From the NCBI RefSeq assembly GCF_037892605.1, contig NZ_JBBKTU010000001.1, forward strand, positions 3,658,001 through 3,722,000: DNA of 64,000 nucleotides, read 5' to 3'. This document shows, in pieces, positions 18,661-28,117 of this stretch. The notes beneath the pieces are model-generated. The model searched no databases. It saw only the letters and a program-made list of their open reading frames with translations, and was not told the origin of the DNA. Each line of letters starts with the position of its first letter. Within the stretch, counting starts at the first letter, position 1. The DNA is from Lacibacter sp. H407 (GTDB lineage: Bacteria; Bacteroidota; Bacteroidia; Chitinophagales; Chitinophagaceae). A program made the position numbers and the translations under genes.

Positions 18661-19824
18661 TTACACCAACTTGATCTTACTGATCATGTAACTAATCGCC
18701 AAGCCAAGCAACGCAATTACTGCAAATGAATAACGCAGTCCTGCCAGCTCAGCAATATAACCGATCAATGGTGGCCCCATCAAAAATCCAAGAAAGCCGA
18801 CACCTGAAACAGTAGCAATCGCTATACCACTCGCCACATCTTTTACTTTACCTGCAGTACTATATACCAAAGGAATAATGCTACTAACACCAAAACCAAC
18901 AATCAAGAATCCAATGGTTGACATGATGATGTTCGGGAATAATACTGAAGTCATCATGCCAATAAAGATCAATACACCACTTATCTGTACCATTTTTGTT
19001 CTGCCGAAACGTTCTGCGAGTTTATCACCTGTAAATCGTCCCGTTGCCATCATGATCATGAAGGAAGCATAACCAAGTGATACCAATTCGCCTTTTACCT
19101 GCACCACTTCCTTAAAATATACACCGCTCCAATCAAACATACAACCTTCAGCACTTAAACAACAGAAAGCGATCAGTCCCAGTTGCAATAACAACCCTTT
19201 TGGCTTCTGGAAACGTTTAAATGAAGAAGCTGTTTTGCTGGTTGGGGTAATAATTAAATATTTCTGAAAGAAAATGTTGAGTGTTATCACCATCGCAGCA
19301 ATGATCATGAAATGAAACATCGGCATTAATTCCAAACGCATCATCAATAAACCAACCAATGCGCCGGTAAACCCTGCTGTGCTCCAAACTCCATGAAACG
19401 ATGCAAGAATGGATCTGCCATACAATGCCTCTGCATTTACGGCTTGTGTGTTAACTGAAATATTACAGAGGTTACCTGTTAATCCAAAAACATAAAGACA
19501 TAAAGCCAGCAACCACGGTGAGTTTGCCATGCCAATCGTGATCAACGTTAATGCATAACCTACAGCAGCCAATCGTAAAATATATTTACTGCCAAACCGT
19601 GTCACCAATTTTCCGCTAAAGGGCATCATGGTTAATTGTCCGGCAGGTAATGCCAATAAAATACTCCCCAATGCGGCTTCCGATAAATGCAATGTTGTTT
19701 TAATATCAGGGATGCGGCTTGCCCAACTGGCAAAGCAAATACCCTGACAGAAAAAGAAAACAGATACAGCAATGCGCATCTGCAGATTCGAGTAGTGATT
19801 GGTTGCTGTGGAAATAGTGGTCAA
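18661..19824 (-). CDS. MFS transporter (YbjJ-like)
   Basis: A 387-residue integral inner-membrane protein with about 12 hydrophobic segments. The N-terminal QGICFASWASRIPDIKTTLHLSEAALG and the loop FSGKLVTRFGSKYILR are typical of the YbjJ-like branch of the major facilitator superfamily. It sits between the two glycan-degrading blocks on the opposite strand and shares a 317-base spacer with the GH28 operon, so import of a sugar freed by these enzymes is a fair inference; the substrate itself is not known. Confidence 0.75.
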   Translation of the reverse strand: MTTISTATNHYSNLQMRIAVSVFFFCQGICFASWASRIPDIKTTLHLSEAALGSILLALPAGQLTMMPFSGKLVTRFGSKYILRLAAVGYALTLITIGMANSPWLLALCLYVFGLTGNLCNISVNTQAVNAEALYGRSILASFHGVWSTAGFTGALVGLLMMRLELMPMFHFMIIAAMVITLNIFFQKYLIITPTSKTASSFKRFQKPKGLLLQLGLIAFCCLSAEGCMFDWSGVYFKEVVQVKGELVSLGYASFMIMMATGRFTGDKLAERFGRTKMVQISGVLIFIGMMTSVLFPNIIMSTIGFLIVGFGVSSIIPLVYSTAGKVKDVASGIAIATVSGVGFLGFLMGPPLIGYIAELAGLRYSFAVIALLGLAISYMISKIKLV

Positions 19825-20141
19825 TAGCTTATTTAAAAGGCGAAATTACCTGAAAAACGGTTCGTTTTACAAGCACTGCTGCAATAAACTCATGTAAACG
19901 TTTTCGCAAACGTTTGTGCAGGACACAGCAGGATAGATAGGGCATCATCTCTGCCTACTTTACAGAGCTAAAGTATTGCTATGCTTGCCGGATCTCCGAT
20001 TCTATTTTCTTGTATTCGTATGTCATGTCAATTCACCAAGGTTGACCGAACAGTTCCTGCAAAAGCAACGGATGTCCGTTCAACTGCATCTCAACAACGA
20101 TACTGTTCCACTCAAAAAAATTCTCAAACACAAAACATACA
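19825..20141. promoter_or_regulatory. Regulatory spacer: two AAACGTTT palindromes and shared promoter element, copy 2
   Basis: AAACGTTT at 19896-19903 and CAAACGTTTG at 19907-19916 are CG-centred palindromes of the kind bound by LacI-family regulators. Directly after them TGCAGGACACAGCAGGATAG (19917-19936) and, 22 bases on, TTTAC (19959-19963) repeat the element seen at 3853-3900. The rest of the 317 bases shows no convincing gene. The leader from the TTTAC box to the GH28 start is about 180 bases long. Confidence 0.55.
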
Positions 20142-21581
20142 ATGAGTTTCAAGCACAGCATTTACAGTTTACTGTTATCAGTTTTTTCTTTTACAGCCGC
20201 AGCACAATCGTTCACAGCTCCTGCCTGGACAAAGAATGTAGGAGCCAGAAGTTTTCCTACTGCTAAAACGGTTTATTATGTAAACAGCTATGGTGCAGTA
20301 AGCGATACAGTAACAGTCAATACCAAAGCCATTCAAAAAGCAATTGACGCATGTGCAGCAAAAGGCGGAGGTATTGTAGCGTTTAAAACGGGCACCTATG
20401 TTACGGGAGCCATCTTCTTAAAAAACAATGTGCATTTGCGAATTGATAAAGGCGTATTGATCCTTGGTTCACAAAAATTCGATGACTATCCTGATATGGA
20501 TACACGTATTGCAGGAATAGAAATGAAATGGCCTGCTGCGTTGATCAATGCATTGAATGTAAAGAATGTGGCGATCACCGGTGAAGGCATTGTAAATGCA
20601 AGGGGAAAATTTTGCTGGGATAAATATTGGGAAATGCGGAAAGATTACGATAAAAAAGGCTTACGCTGGATCGTTGATTATGATGCCAAACGTGTGCGTA
20701 CGTTGTTGGTTCAAAATTCATCCGATGTTTCCATTAAAGGATTAACGTTTAAGAATGCCGGTTTCTGGACAGTACAATTATTATACTCTTCCTATTTAAC
20801 GGTTGATGGCGTTGTGATCAGGAACAATGAAGATGGAAGCGGGCCGAGCACCGATGGTATTGATGTGGATTCATCGAGCTGGGTGTTGATACAGAATTGT
20901 GATATCGATTGTAACGATGATAATTTTTGTTTAAAAGCCGGTCGTGATTGGGATGGTTTAAGAGTAAACCGTCCGACAGAATATGTGGTGATACGAAAAT
21001 CAATTGCACGTAGAGGGGCTGGGCTTGTCACTTTAGGAAGTGAAACATCGGGCAGCATCCGTCATATTTATTGTACTGATCTCTACGCAAAAAATACAGA
21101 CAATGGTTTGCGGATAAAATCTGCAACAACACGTGGAGGTATAGTTGAAGATGTGTACTTCGTGAATTCTGTTTTGGATTCAGTGCGTAATGCATACCAG
21201 TTCAATCTCAACTGGTATCCTGCGTACAGTTATTCTGAGTTGCCCAAAGGATATACTATGGAAACAGTACCTGCACATTGGAAATCGATGCTGCAAAAGG
21301 TTACTCCTGCTGCAAAAGGAATTCCATCTGCTCGGAAGTTTATCATTCAAAACGTAAAGATCAGTAACGCGCAAAAAGCATTTGAGATAAATGGCTTACC
21401 TAAATCCTTGTTGGAAGATTTTCAATTCATCAATTCATTTATTTCTGCAGGAACAATTGGTACAATGGAATACACGAAAGGCTGGAAGTTTATCAACACA
21501 ACAATTGATATTTCAACCAAACCTGTTGAAAAGAAAAAAGAACCCACGGGGATTGAAGAACAGGAGCGTCTAAAAGGTTAA
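20142..21581 (+). CDS. GH28 polygalacturonase/rhamnogalacturonan hydrolase family protein
   Basis: A 479-residue secreted right-handed beta-helix enzyme (signal peptide to about residue 22, TAAAQ). Canonical GH28 positions are Asp238 in GPSTDGIDVDSS, Asp259-Asp260 in CNDDNFCLKAG, and Arg324/Lys326 in NGLRIKS. The usual Gly-His-Gly motif reads Gly-Ala-Gly (292-294, RRGAGLVTLGSE), so the conserved His is missing; some rhamnogalacturonan hydrolases also lack it. Context (PL11, two CE12 esterases, rhamnose mutarotase) favours action on rhamnogalacturonan rather than homogalacturonan. First gene of an operon with 10-30 base gaps. Confidence 0.85.
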   Translation: MSFKHSIYSLLLSVFSFTAAAQSFTAPAWTKNVGARSFPTAKTVYYVNSYGAVSDTVTVNTKAIQKAIDACAAKGGGIVAFKTGTYVTGAIFLKNNVHLRIDKGVLILGSQKFDDYPDMDTRIAGIEMKWPAALINALNVKNVAITGEGIVNARGKFCWDKYWEMRKDYDKKGLRWIVDYDAKRVRTLLVQNSSDVSIKGLTFKNAGFWTVQLLYSSYLTVDGVVIRNNEDGSGPSTDGIDVDSSSWVLIQNCDIDCNDDNFCLKAGRDWDGLRVNRPTEYVVIRKSIARRGAGLVTLGSETSGSIRHIYCTDLYAKNTDNGLRIKSATTRGGIVEDVYFVNSVLDSVRNAYQFNLNWYPAYSYSELPKGYTMETVPAHWKSMLQKVTPAAKGIPSARKFIIQNVKISNAQKAFEINGLPKSLLEDFQFINSFISAGTIGTMEYTKGWKFINTTIDISTKPVEKKKEPTGIEEQERLKG

Positions 21582-21593
21582 TCAAATTCTACT

Positions 21594-23468
21594 ATGAATA
21601 AATTTGTATCAGTACTGATTGCAGTTAGCTTGTATGCACTATCTGCACATGCACAATACCAGATGGAGTATCTCACCCGTGGTGTACATGCAGTACCAGC
21701 AGGTAACGGAAAAGTATTTGTCAGCTGGCGACTGTTGGGAACAGAAGATCAATCGCTTTCTTTTAACTTGTATAAAACAGCGAATGGTAAAACAACGAAG
21801 CTGAACAAAACGCCTTTGCAAACAGCGACCGGATTTACAGACGAGGCAGTAGATACAAACAGAGTAAATGTTTACACTGTCAAAGCAATCATTAATAAGA
21901 AAGAAGAAAAGAATGGCACTTCGTATATACTTCCCGCCAATGCAAAGCCGTATGTATCGATTGCATTAAAAACACCAACCGGCTATGCAGCAAATGATGC
22001 AAGTGTGGGTGATGTAGATGGTGATGGCGTGTATGAGATATTTATTCATATGACAGGCAGAGGAAGAGATAATTCACAAGCCGGTATGACTGATCCGCCG
22101 ATTATTCAATGCTATAAACTCGATGGAACATTTTTATGGGAGATCAATCTCGGAAAAAATATTCGTGAAGGGGCACACTACACGCAGTTCATGGTGTATG
22201 ATCTTGATGGCGATGGCAAAGCAGAGATCGCTATGAAAACTGCTGATGGTTCAATTGATGGAAAAGGAAAACTAATCGGCGACAGTACAAAAGATTATCG
22301 TAATCAACGTGGTTATATTTTAAGCGGCCCTGAATTTCTCACTGTGTTCAATGGACAAACAGGTGCAGCTATTTCTACAGTTAGTTATGATCCTCCTCGT
22401 TACCCAACCTCTCTTAACCCAACAGAAGCCGAACTAAAAACGATGTGGGGTGATGGCTATGGCAACCGGATGGATCGTTTTATTGCCGCTATTGCTTACT
22501 TAGATGGTAAACATCCATCGTTAGTAATGTGTCGTGGTTATTATACAAGAACGGTGTTGGCTGCATGGGATCTGAAAGGAAGTCAATTAGTAAAACGCTG
22601 GGTGTTTGACAGCAATGAACCGGGTAATAAAGAATATGCAGGACAAGGCAATCATAATATCAATGTATCTGATGTTGATGGCGATGGGAAAGATGAGATC
22701 ATTTATGGGCAAATGACGATTGATGATAATGGACAAGGGTTATACAGCACAGGTATTGGTCATGGCGACGCATTGCATACAAGTGATATGGATCCAGAGC
22801 GTCCGGGTTTGGAAGTATTCGGTATCCAGGAACGGTTTGGTGATGCCGGTGCAAATTTCCGTGATGCAAAAACAGGGGAGGTGATCTGGAAGAAAGCATC
22901 TGTAAAAGCAGGTGAAGATGGCGAAGGTCCAGGCCGTGGGTTGGCATTGGATATTGATCCACGTTATCCCGGCTTTGAATGTTGGGTAGCAGGTGCAGGT
23001 ATCACCGGTTTGTTTGATAATAAAGGAAATAAAATCGCCGATAAAACTCCACCCTGTAACATGGGTATCTATTGGGATGGAGATGTATTGAGTGAAGTAT
23101 TGAATGGTGTGAACATCAGTAAATGGGATTATGTCAACAGTTCAATGGTGAAATTATTTGATGGAAGAGATTTCGGTTGTGTAAGTAACAACGGCACCAA
23201 AGCAAATCCATGCTTAAGTGCTGACCTGTTTGGTGACTGGAGGGAAGAGATTATTTGTCGCACAGCCGATAGTAAAGAATTGCGCATCTATTCAACTTCT
23301 ATTCCAACAGAAATAAAACTGTACACGTTGATGCACAATCCGCAATATCGTTTAAGTATTGCCTGGCAGAATGTAGCTTACAATCAACCGCCGCATGTTA
23401 GTTATTTTATTGGCGAAGGAATGAAGACGCCGCCAAAACCGAACATCACGATCATTACAAAAAAATAA
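21594..23468 (+). CDS. PL11 rhamnogalacturonan lyase
   Basis: A 624-residue secreted polysaccharide lyase of family PL11 (YesW/YesX relatives), which cleaves the Rha-GalA backbone of rhamnogalacturonan I by elimination. Signal peptide ends ALSAHAQ. Family features are the N-terminal YLTRGVHAVPAGNGKVFVSWRLLG domain and an eight-bladed propeller with repeated calcium-loop motifs DVDGDGVYE, DLDGDGKAE and DVDGDGKDE, plus GAHYTQFMVYD and GHGDALHTSDMDP. The length is typical. It lies 12 bases after the GH28 gene. Confidence 0.93.
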   Translation: MNKFVSVLIAVSLYALSAHAQYQMEYLTRGVHAVPAGNGKVFVSWRLLGTEDQSLSFNLYKTANGKTTKLNKTPLQTATGFTDEAVDTNRVNVYTVKAIINKKEEKNGTSYILPANAKPYVSIALKTPTGYAANDASVGDVDGDGVYEIFIHMTGRGRDNSQAGMTDPPIIQCYKLDGTFLWEINLGKNIREGAHYTQFMVYDLDGDGKAEIAMKTADGSIDGKGKLIGDSTKDYRNQRGYILSGPEFLTVFNGQTGAAISTVSYDPPRYPTSLNPTEAELKTMWGDGYGNRMDRFIAAIAYLDGKHPSLVMCRGYYTRTVLAAWDLKGSQLVKRWVFDSNEPGNKEYAGQGNHNINVSDVDGDGKDEIIYGQMTIDDNGQGLYSTGIGHGDALHTSDMDPERPGLEVFGIQERFGDAGANFRDAKTGEVIWKKASVKAGEDGEGPGRGLALDIDPRYPGFECWVAGAGITGLFDNKGNKIADKTPPCNMGIYWDGDVLSEVLNGVNISKWDYVNSSMVKLFDGRDFGCVSNNGTKANPCLSADLFGDWREEIICRTADSKELRIYSTSIPTEIKLYTLMHNPQYRLSIAWQNVAYNQPPHVSYFIGEGMKTPPKPNITIITKK

Positions 23469-23480
23469 AACGCACAGAGC

Positions 23481-24266
23481 ATGAAATGGATCAAAGCAAA
23501 TGCACATGTACTAAGATTGCTGTTATTATTTTTTGTAATGACCTCTTTTATTGTTCTGAGTAACAACAAACCAACCATCTATATCATTGGCGATTCAACG
23601 GTTCGTAATACAAACCGTCCGCAATGCGGCTGGGGTGAAATGATTGCTGAGTTCTTTGATTCAACGCAGATCAACATCAGTAACCAGGCAATGGCGGGAA
23701 GAAGTACAAGAACTTTTGTCAAAGAGAAACGCTGGGATAAAGTATTGTCAACGCTTACAGAAGGTGATTATGTGTTCATACAATTTGGACATAACGAAGG
23801 CAGCAAGCCCGATACTTCAAGAGCTGGATATCGTGGTGTGTTGCGTGGCACAGGCGAGGAAACGGTTGAATTGACCTGGAAAGATGGAACTGTTGAAACG
23901 GTGCATACCTATGGTTGGTATTTGAAAAAGTTTATCAGAGAAGCAAAGAGTAAAGGTGCACGGCCAATTATCTGTTCAATGATTCCACGTAATCAATTTG
24001 CAGACGGCAAAGTAAAACGTGCAAACAATGATTTTGGAAAATGGGCAAAAGAAGTTGCAGAAAGCGAAGGTGTTTTCTTTATCGACTTAAATGCAATTAC
24101 TGCAGATAAGTATGATGTGTTGGGGGCGGACGAAGTAAAGAAACTTTTTCATGGCGATCATACACATACCAATGTGGAAGGTGCAAAGATTAATGCAGCA
24201 TCTGTTGTGCAGGGTATTCGTAATCTTAGTGATCAAATACCTCTTGTAAATTATCTGAAGAAATAA
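23481..24266 (+). CDS. CE12 rhamnogalacturonan acetylesterase, copy 1
   Basis: A 261-residue SGNH-fold esterase of family CE12 (RhgT-like) that removes acetyl groups from rhamnogalacturonan so that lyases can act. Blocks I-V are present: IIGDSTVRN (Ser nucleophile), MAGRSTRTF (Gly), QFGHNEGS (Asn) and FHGDHTHTN (Asp and His). The N-terminus has one hydrophobic segment (residues about 11-28) that may be a signal peptide or an anchor. The next gene is a paralogue that shares all blocks. Confidence 0.9.
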   Translation: MKWIKANAHVLRLLLLFFVMTSFIVLSNNKPTIYIIGDSTVRNTNRPQCGWGEMIAEFFDSTQINISNQAMAGRSTRTFVKEKRWDKVLSTLTEGDYVFIQFGHNEGSKPDTSRAGYRGVLRGTGEETVELTWKDGTVETVHTYGWYLKKFIREAKSKGARPIICSMIPRNQFADGKVKRANNDFGKWAKEVAESEGVFFIDLNAITADKYDVLGADEVKKLFHGDHTHTNVEGAKINAASVVQGIRNLSDQIPLVNYLKK

Positions 24267-24288
24267 CAGTACATATAAATTTGTAAGT

Positions 24289-25068
24289 ATGAAATTAAGT
24301 AAGCTGTTCTTCATTGCTATTGTACTTGGTATAGTATCGTTCACTATCATGCAAACCAAGCCTGTGTTTTATATCATTGGTGATTCAACCGTTCGTAATG
24401 GAGATGGAAGCGGCAGAAATGGGCAATGGGGCTGGGGCAGTTTTATCGCCGAACATTTTGATTCATCGAAAATATCTGTGCAGAATCATGCCATTGGAGG
24501 CAGAAGCAGCCGTACATTTATTACAGAAGGCCGATGGGAAAAGATCACTGCCAATTTAAAGAAAGGTGATTATGTGATCATGCAGTTTGGTCATAACGAT
24601 GCTAGTCCGTTAGATGATACGGCACGTGCAAGAGGAACAATCCGTGGCATCGGCAATGACAGTTCTGCTATTTATAATCCCATTCGCAAGATCAATGAAA
24701 CAGTGTACAGTTATGGTTGGTACATGCGCAAGTATGTTCGTGAAACAAAATTAAAAGGAGCTGTTCCTATTGTTTGTTCATTGATACCACGAGATAACTG
24801 GAAGGAGGGAAAAGTAAACCGCTCAACAGATAATTATGCATTGTGGGCCGAGCAGATCGCAAAGGAAGAAGGCGCATATTTTGTAGATCTCAATAAACTG
24901 ATTGCCGATAAGTATGATGGAATGGGCCAGGAGGAAGTGAAGAAACTGTTTCATGGCGATCACACACATACAAGTATGGAAGGAGCGAAGTTGAATACAG
25001 AAATAGTGGTGCAGCAATTGCTGTTGCAAAACCCGGGAGAGTTAGCACGTTATATGATCAAAAAGTAA
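24289..25068 (+). CDS. CE12 rhamnogalacturonan acetylesterase, copy 2
   Basis: A 259-residue paralogue of the preceding gene with the same SGNH blocks (IIGDSTVRN, IGGRSSRTF, QFGHNDAS, FHGDHTHTS) and an N-terminal hydrophobic segment. The two differ around residues 30-40 (GDGSGRNGQWGWG here, NTNRPQCGWG in copy 1) and at 110-130, which may reflect different acetyl positions (GalA O-2 and O-3, or Rha); this is an inference. The tandem arrangement with a 22-base gap points to local duplication. Confidence 0.9.
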   Translation: MKLSKLFFIAIVLGIVSFTIMQTKPVFYIIGDSTVRNGDGSGRNGQWGWGSFIAEHFDSSKISVQNHAIGGRSSRTFITEGRWEKITANLKKGDYVIMQFGHNDASPLDDTARARGTIRGIGNDSSAIYNPIRKINETVYSYGWYMRKYVRETKLKGAVPIVCSLIPRDNWKEGKVNRSTDNYALWAEQIAKEEGAYFVDLNKLIADKYDGMGQEEVKKLFHGDHTHTSMEGAKLNTEIVVQQLLLQNPGELARYMIKK

Positions 25069-25087
25069 ACCTATAAAAGGAATTAAT

Positions 25088-25402
25088 ATGCCACGCATTG
25101 CATCCCGCATGAAAATCTTCAAAGGCAAGGAAGAAGAGTACAAACGTCGCCACGATGAACTCTGGCCGGAGTTGGAAGAATTACTTCGCAAAACAGGGAT
25201 CACTGAATACTTTATTTTTTTGGATGAAGCAACCGGCGATCTGTTTGCAACATTGAACATCGATAATCCTTTGCATCTTGATGCATTGCCCAATCATCCG
25301 GTAATGCAGAAATGGTGGGCCTATATGAAAGACATTATGGAAAGTAATCCGGATAATTCACCGGTAAGTATTCCGCTGAAAGAAGTATTTTACATGCGTT
25401 AA
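25088..25402 (+). CDS. rhaM: L-rhamnose mutarotase
   Basis: A 104-residue cytoplasmic protein that interconverts the alpha and beta anomers of L-rhamnose. RMKIFKGKEEEYKRRHDELWPEL, GITEYFIFLDEATGDLFATL and HPVMQKWWAYMKDIMESNPDNSP are strong family signatures, including the active-site His of RRHDELWP and the paired Trp. The gene follows the second CE12 gene by 19 bases. Its presence shows that L-rhamnose is a product of this locus. The rest of the rhamnose catabolic genes are not in the window. Confidence 0.93.
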   Translation: MPRIASRMKIFKGKEEEYKRRHDELWPELEELLRKTGITEYFIFLDEATGDLFATLNIDNPLHLDALPNHPVMQKWWAYMKDIMESNPDNSPVSIPLKEVFYMR

Positions 25403-25435
25403 TTTTATTGATCTGGAAACTCATCAATTTGCACC

Positions 25436-27370
25436 ATGTATTATTCGTCGTTTCGTTTACTGGTAATTAGCAGTATGCTCCTGATCTGTGCTGTTGAATT
25501 ATCCGCACAGGTTACTATCAGCAGTCCCAATAAAAAGATCATTGCAACGGTTTCTCTTACCGATGGTAAACCAACCTACAAAATCAATGTGGGGCAACCC
25601 GAACTGTTGCGCCCGTCTAAACTGGGCATCACAGTCGGTTCAACTGATTTTTCAAACAACCTGCGTTTTGTTCGGGCATCAGCACCACAAGTTGTTACTG
25701 ATCAGTATACCATGATCTATGCCAAGAAAAAACAAAGCAATTACAAAGCAACGAAGCGAACCATCCGCTATCAGCATCAGTCAGGTGCTTTTCTGGAATT
25801 GATCTTCCAGGTGTCGAATGATGGTGTTGCATTCCGCTATGCAATTCCGGGAAAGAACGATCAATATGAAACACTAACGGCCGAGCATACCTCTTTTCAT
25901 TTTCCTTCTTCAGTAAAAGCATTTTTACAACCCATGCAGGTTTCAAAAACGGGATGGGAGCAAACCAATCCTGCGTATGAAGAACATTATCAACAAAACA
26001 TACCTGTTGGAACAATATCACCATCTGCAGCAGGTTGGGTGTACCCGGCCTTGTTTCAACACAATACTACCTGGGCTTTGATCACTGAAGCTTCCGTAAG
26101 TAGCAATGATTGTGCAACACGATTACAGGCAGCATCGCCCAATGGTGAATATTTTATTGGCTTACCTGATCCACGTGAGATCATGACAGGTAAAAATCTA
26201 TTACCGCAGGTAAAACTGCCTTACACAAGTCCCTGGCGCATCATTGCCATTGGCAGTCTTGCAACCATTATTGAATCTACATTAGGGACTGATCTTGCAC
26301 AAGCAACTGCAGTAAAAAATACTTCGTTTGTAAAACCCGGCAAAGCATCGTGGAGCTGGATCAATTCAAAAGATGATTTTATTGTGTACGATGAGCAGAA
26401 GAAATATATTGACTTTGCTGCTGCTATGAACTGGCAATACTGTTTGATCGATGCTGATTGGGACAGAAAGATTGGTTATGAAAAAGTGAAAGAGCTTGCT
26501 GACTATGCAAAGCAAAAGAGTGTAGGGTTGTTATTATGGTATAACTCTGCGGGTGATTGGAATACAGTAAAGTACACTCCAAAAAATCATTTACTTACAA
26601 GTGAAAGCCGCAGCAAAGAATTTCAGCGTTTGAAAGATATGGGCATCAAAGGCGTCAAGATCGATTTTTTTGCCGGCGATGGTCAATCAGTAATGGAATA
26701 CTATCAGGCTATTTTGAAAGATGCAGCCAATTATCAGTTACTCGTAAATTTTCATGGAGCCACATTGCCAAGAGGATGGAGCAGAACCTATCCGCATTTA
26801 ATGACTGCAGAAGCGGTACGTGGATTTGAAATGATCACGTTTAATCAAGGAGATGCTGATAAAGAAGCAACGCATTGTGCCATGCTTCCCTTTACACGCA
26901 ATGCATTTGATCCGATGGATTTTACGCCGATGAATTTGTATAAAATTCAAACCAACGTTGTACGGAAAACAACCAGTGCGTTTGAACTGGCAACCTCTGT
27001 TTTATTCTTATCCGGTATTCAGCATTTTGCAGAATCGCCTGAGGGCATGCAACATGTACCTGCTAACATTCAGCAATTTTTAAAAGAATTACCAACTACC
27101 TGGGATGATGTAAAATACATTGACGGTTTCCCCGGTAAATATGTGGTACTGGCAAGAAGGTATCAACAGAAATGGTATATCGCCGGGATCAATGGGGAAC
27201 AAACAGCGAGAAATATTGTGATCGATCCTGCGATATTCAAGAAAACAAAAGCACGGATCATTACAGAAGGCGATACAAACTTATCATTTTCTGAAAAGCA
27301 GATTGATGTAACGAAAAAGCAAACGATTCGCTTACAACCGGCGGGTGGATTTGTAATTGTGCTTGAGTAG
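25436..27370 (+). CDS. GH97 glycoside hydrolase, probably retaining alpha-galactosidase type
   Basis: A 644-residue secreted GH97 enzyme with signal peptide ending VELSAQ. An N-terminal beta-supersandwich (residues about 25-290) precedes a TIM barrel: YCLIDADWD, GLLLWYNSAGDWN, KGVKIDFFAGDGQ and LMTAEAVRGFE. The Asp in VKIDFF fits the nucleophile of the retaining GH97 subgroup (Bacteroides alpha-galactosidase type), with the Glu of AEAVRG as acid/base, whereas SusB-type inverting members use Glu pairs elsewhere. It could remove galactose from pectin or AGP side chains. It ends the second plus-strand CAZyme block, convergent with the FNR-like gene. Confidence 0.85.
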   Translation: MYYSSFRLLVISSMLLICAVELSAQVTISSPNKKIIATVSLTDGKPTYKINVGQPELLRPSKLGITVGSTDFSNNLRFVRASAPQVVTDQYTMIYAKKKQSNYKATKRTIRYQHQSGAFLELIFQVSNDGVAFRYAIPGKNDQYETLTAEHTSFHFPSSVKAFLQPMQVSKTGWEQTNPAYEEHYQQNIPVGTISPSAAGWVYPALFQHNTTWALITEASVSSNDCATRLQAASPNGEYFIGLPDPREIMTGKNLLPQVKLPYTSPWRIIAIGSLATIIESTLGTDLAQATAVKNTSFVKPGKASWSWINSKDDFIVYDEQKKYIDFAAAMNWQYCLIDADWDRKIGYEKVKELADYAKQKSVGLLLWYNSAGDWNTVKYTPKNHLLTSESRSKEFQRLKDMGIKGVKIDFFAGDGQSVMEYYQAILKDAANYQLLVNFHGATLPRGWSRTYPHLMTAEAVRGFEMITFNQGDADKEATHCAMLPFTRNAFDPMDFTPMNLYKIQTNVVRKTTSAFELATSVLFLSGIQHFAESPEGMQHVPANIQQFLKELPTTWDDVKYIDGFPGKYVVLARRYQQKWYIAGINGEQTARNIVIDPAIFKKTKARIITEGDTNLSFSEKQIDVTKKQTIRLQPAGGFVIVLE

Positions 27371-27372
27371 AT

Positions 27373-28062
27373 CTATTCCTGTTCGGTATAAGTCAATAAC
27401 AAATTATCTTTCAGGATTCTGATCTTTTTACCATCAGTATAAATTGCATTTTCAGCAACCAATTCATTCATAATACGAAACAATGATTCATACGTGGTGC
27501 CGGTATAAGAAGCAAGATCTTGCCGGCTGATTGACAGGTCAATAAAGCCGTTACTTTCTGTTCCGAATTTCTGCTTCAGGTAAAGCAGTGCGTTGGCAAT
27601 TCGTCCTTTCACATTCATATGTGCCAGGTTACGCATTCGTTTTTCCGATTCTTTTAGTTCCGATGCAAAGAACATCATCAACTGATATAAAAAATCATGA
27701 TTCACTTTTAAGGTTGCATTAAAAAAATCAAGACTTAAAAAGCAAACCTCCGTTGGTTCCAAGGCAGTGCCTGAAACAGGATAGATGGTATCACTGCCTA
27801 ATCCACGATGCCCAACGATATCGCCATTGCTTGCAATCCGCAGGATCAGTTCTTTATCATTGCCCCATTGCTTGTGCACTTTTACAAGTCCGGTGTTGAT
27901 GAAGTACATGCCTTTCACCTCTTCACCTTCTTTAAAAAGCAGTTCACCTTTTTTTACATGAAAACTTTTTCGATTGGCGTCAAGTGCCGGCAACCAGTCG
28001 GGAAGACATTGCTTGCAGAGTACACAGCTTTTCAGGTCGCAGTTCTTTTTGTTTTGCTTCAT
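27373..28062 (-). CDS. FNR-like Crp/Fnr family transcriptional regulator with four candidate Fe-S cysteines
   Basis: A 229-residue regulator with a cyclic-nucleotide-type beta-barrel (residues about 35-120), a dimer helix (about 125-150) and a C-terminal HTH (SISRQDLASYTGTTYESLFRIMNEL). Cysteines at 8, 13, 16 and 19 (NCDLKSCVLCKQCLPDWL) and Cys107 (ALEPTEVCFLSL) match the N-terminal cluster ligands and Cys122 of E. coli FNR, whose text around Cys122 is ALETSMVCEIPF. An oxygen- or NO-labile 4Fe-4S cluster is therefore plausible. The gene lies beside cobA and nirB, whose shared spacer holds two FNR-like boxes, so it probably controls nitrate/nitrite assimilation. Confidence 0.82.
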   Translation of the reverse strand: MKQNKKNCDLKSCVLCKQCLPDWLPALDANRKSFHVKKGELLFKEGEEVKGMYFINTGLVKVHKQWGNDKELILRIASNGDIVGHRGLGSDTIYPVSGTALEPTEVCFLSLDFFNATLKVNHDFLYQLMMFFASELKESEKRMRNLAHMNVKGRIANALLYLKQKFGTESNGFIDLSISRQDLASYTGTTYESLFRIMNELVAENAIYTDGKKIRILKDNLLLTYTEQE

Positions 28063-28117
28063 GGCCGGGGTTTCGTTCGTGCAGCTGCAAAGTAACGGTA
28101 ATCGGCCCTGTCTGCAA

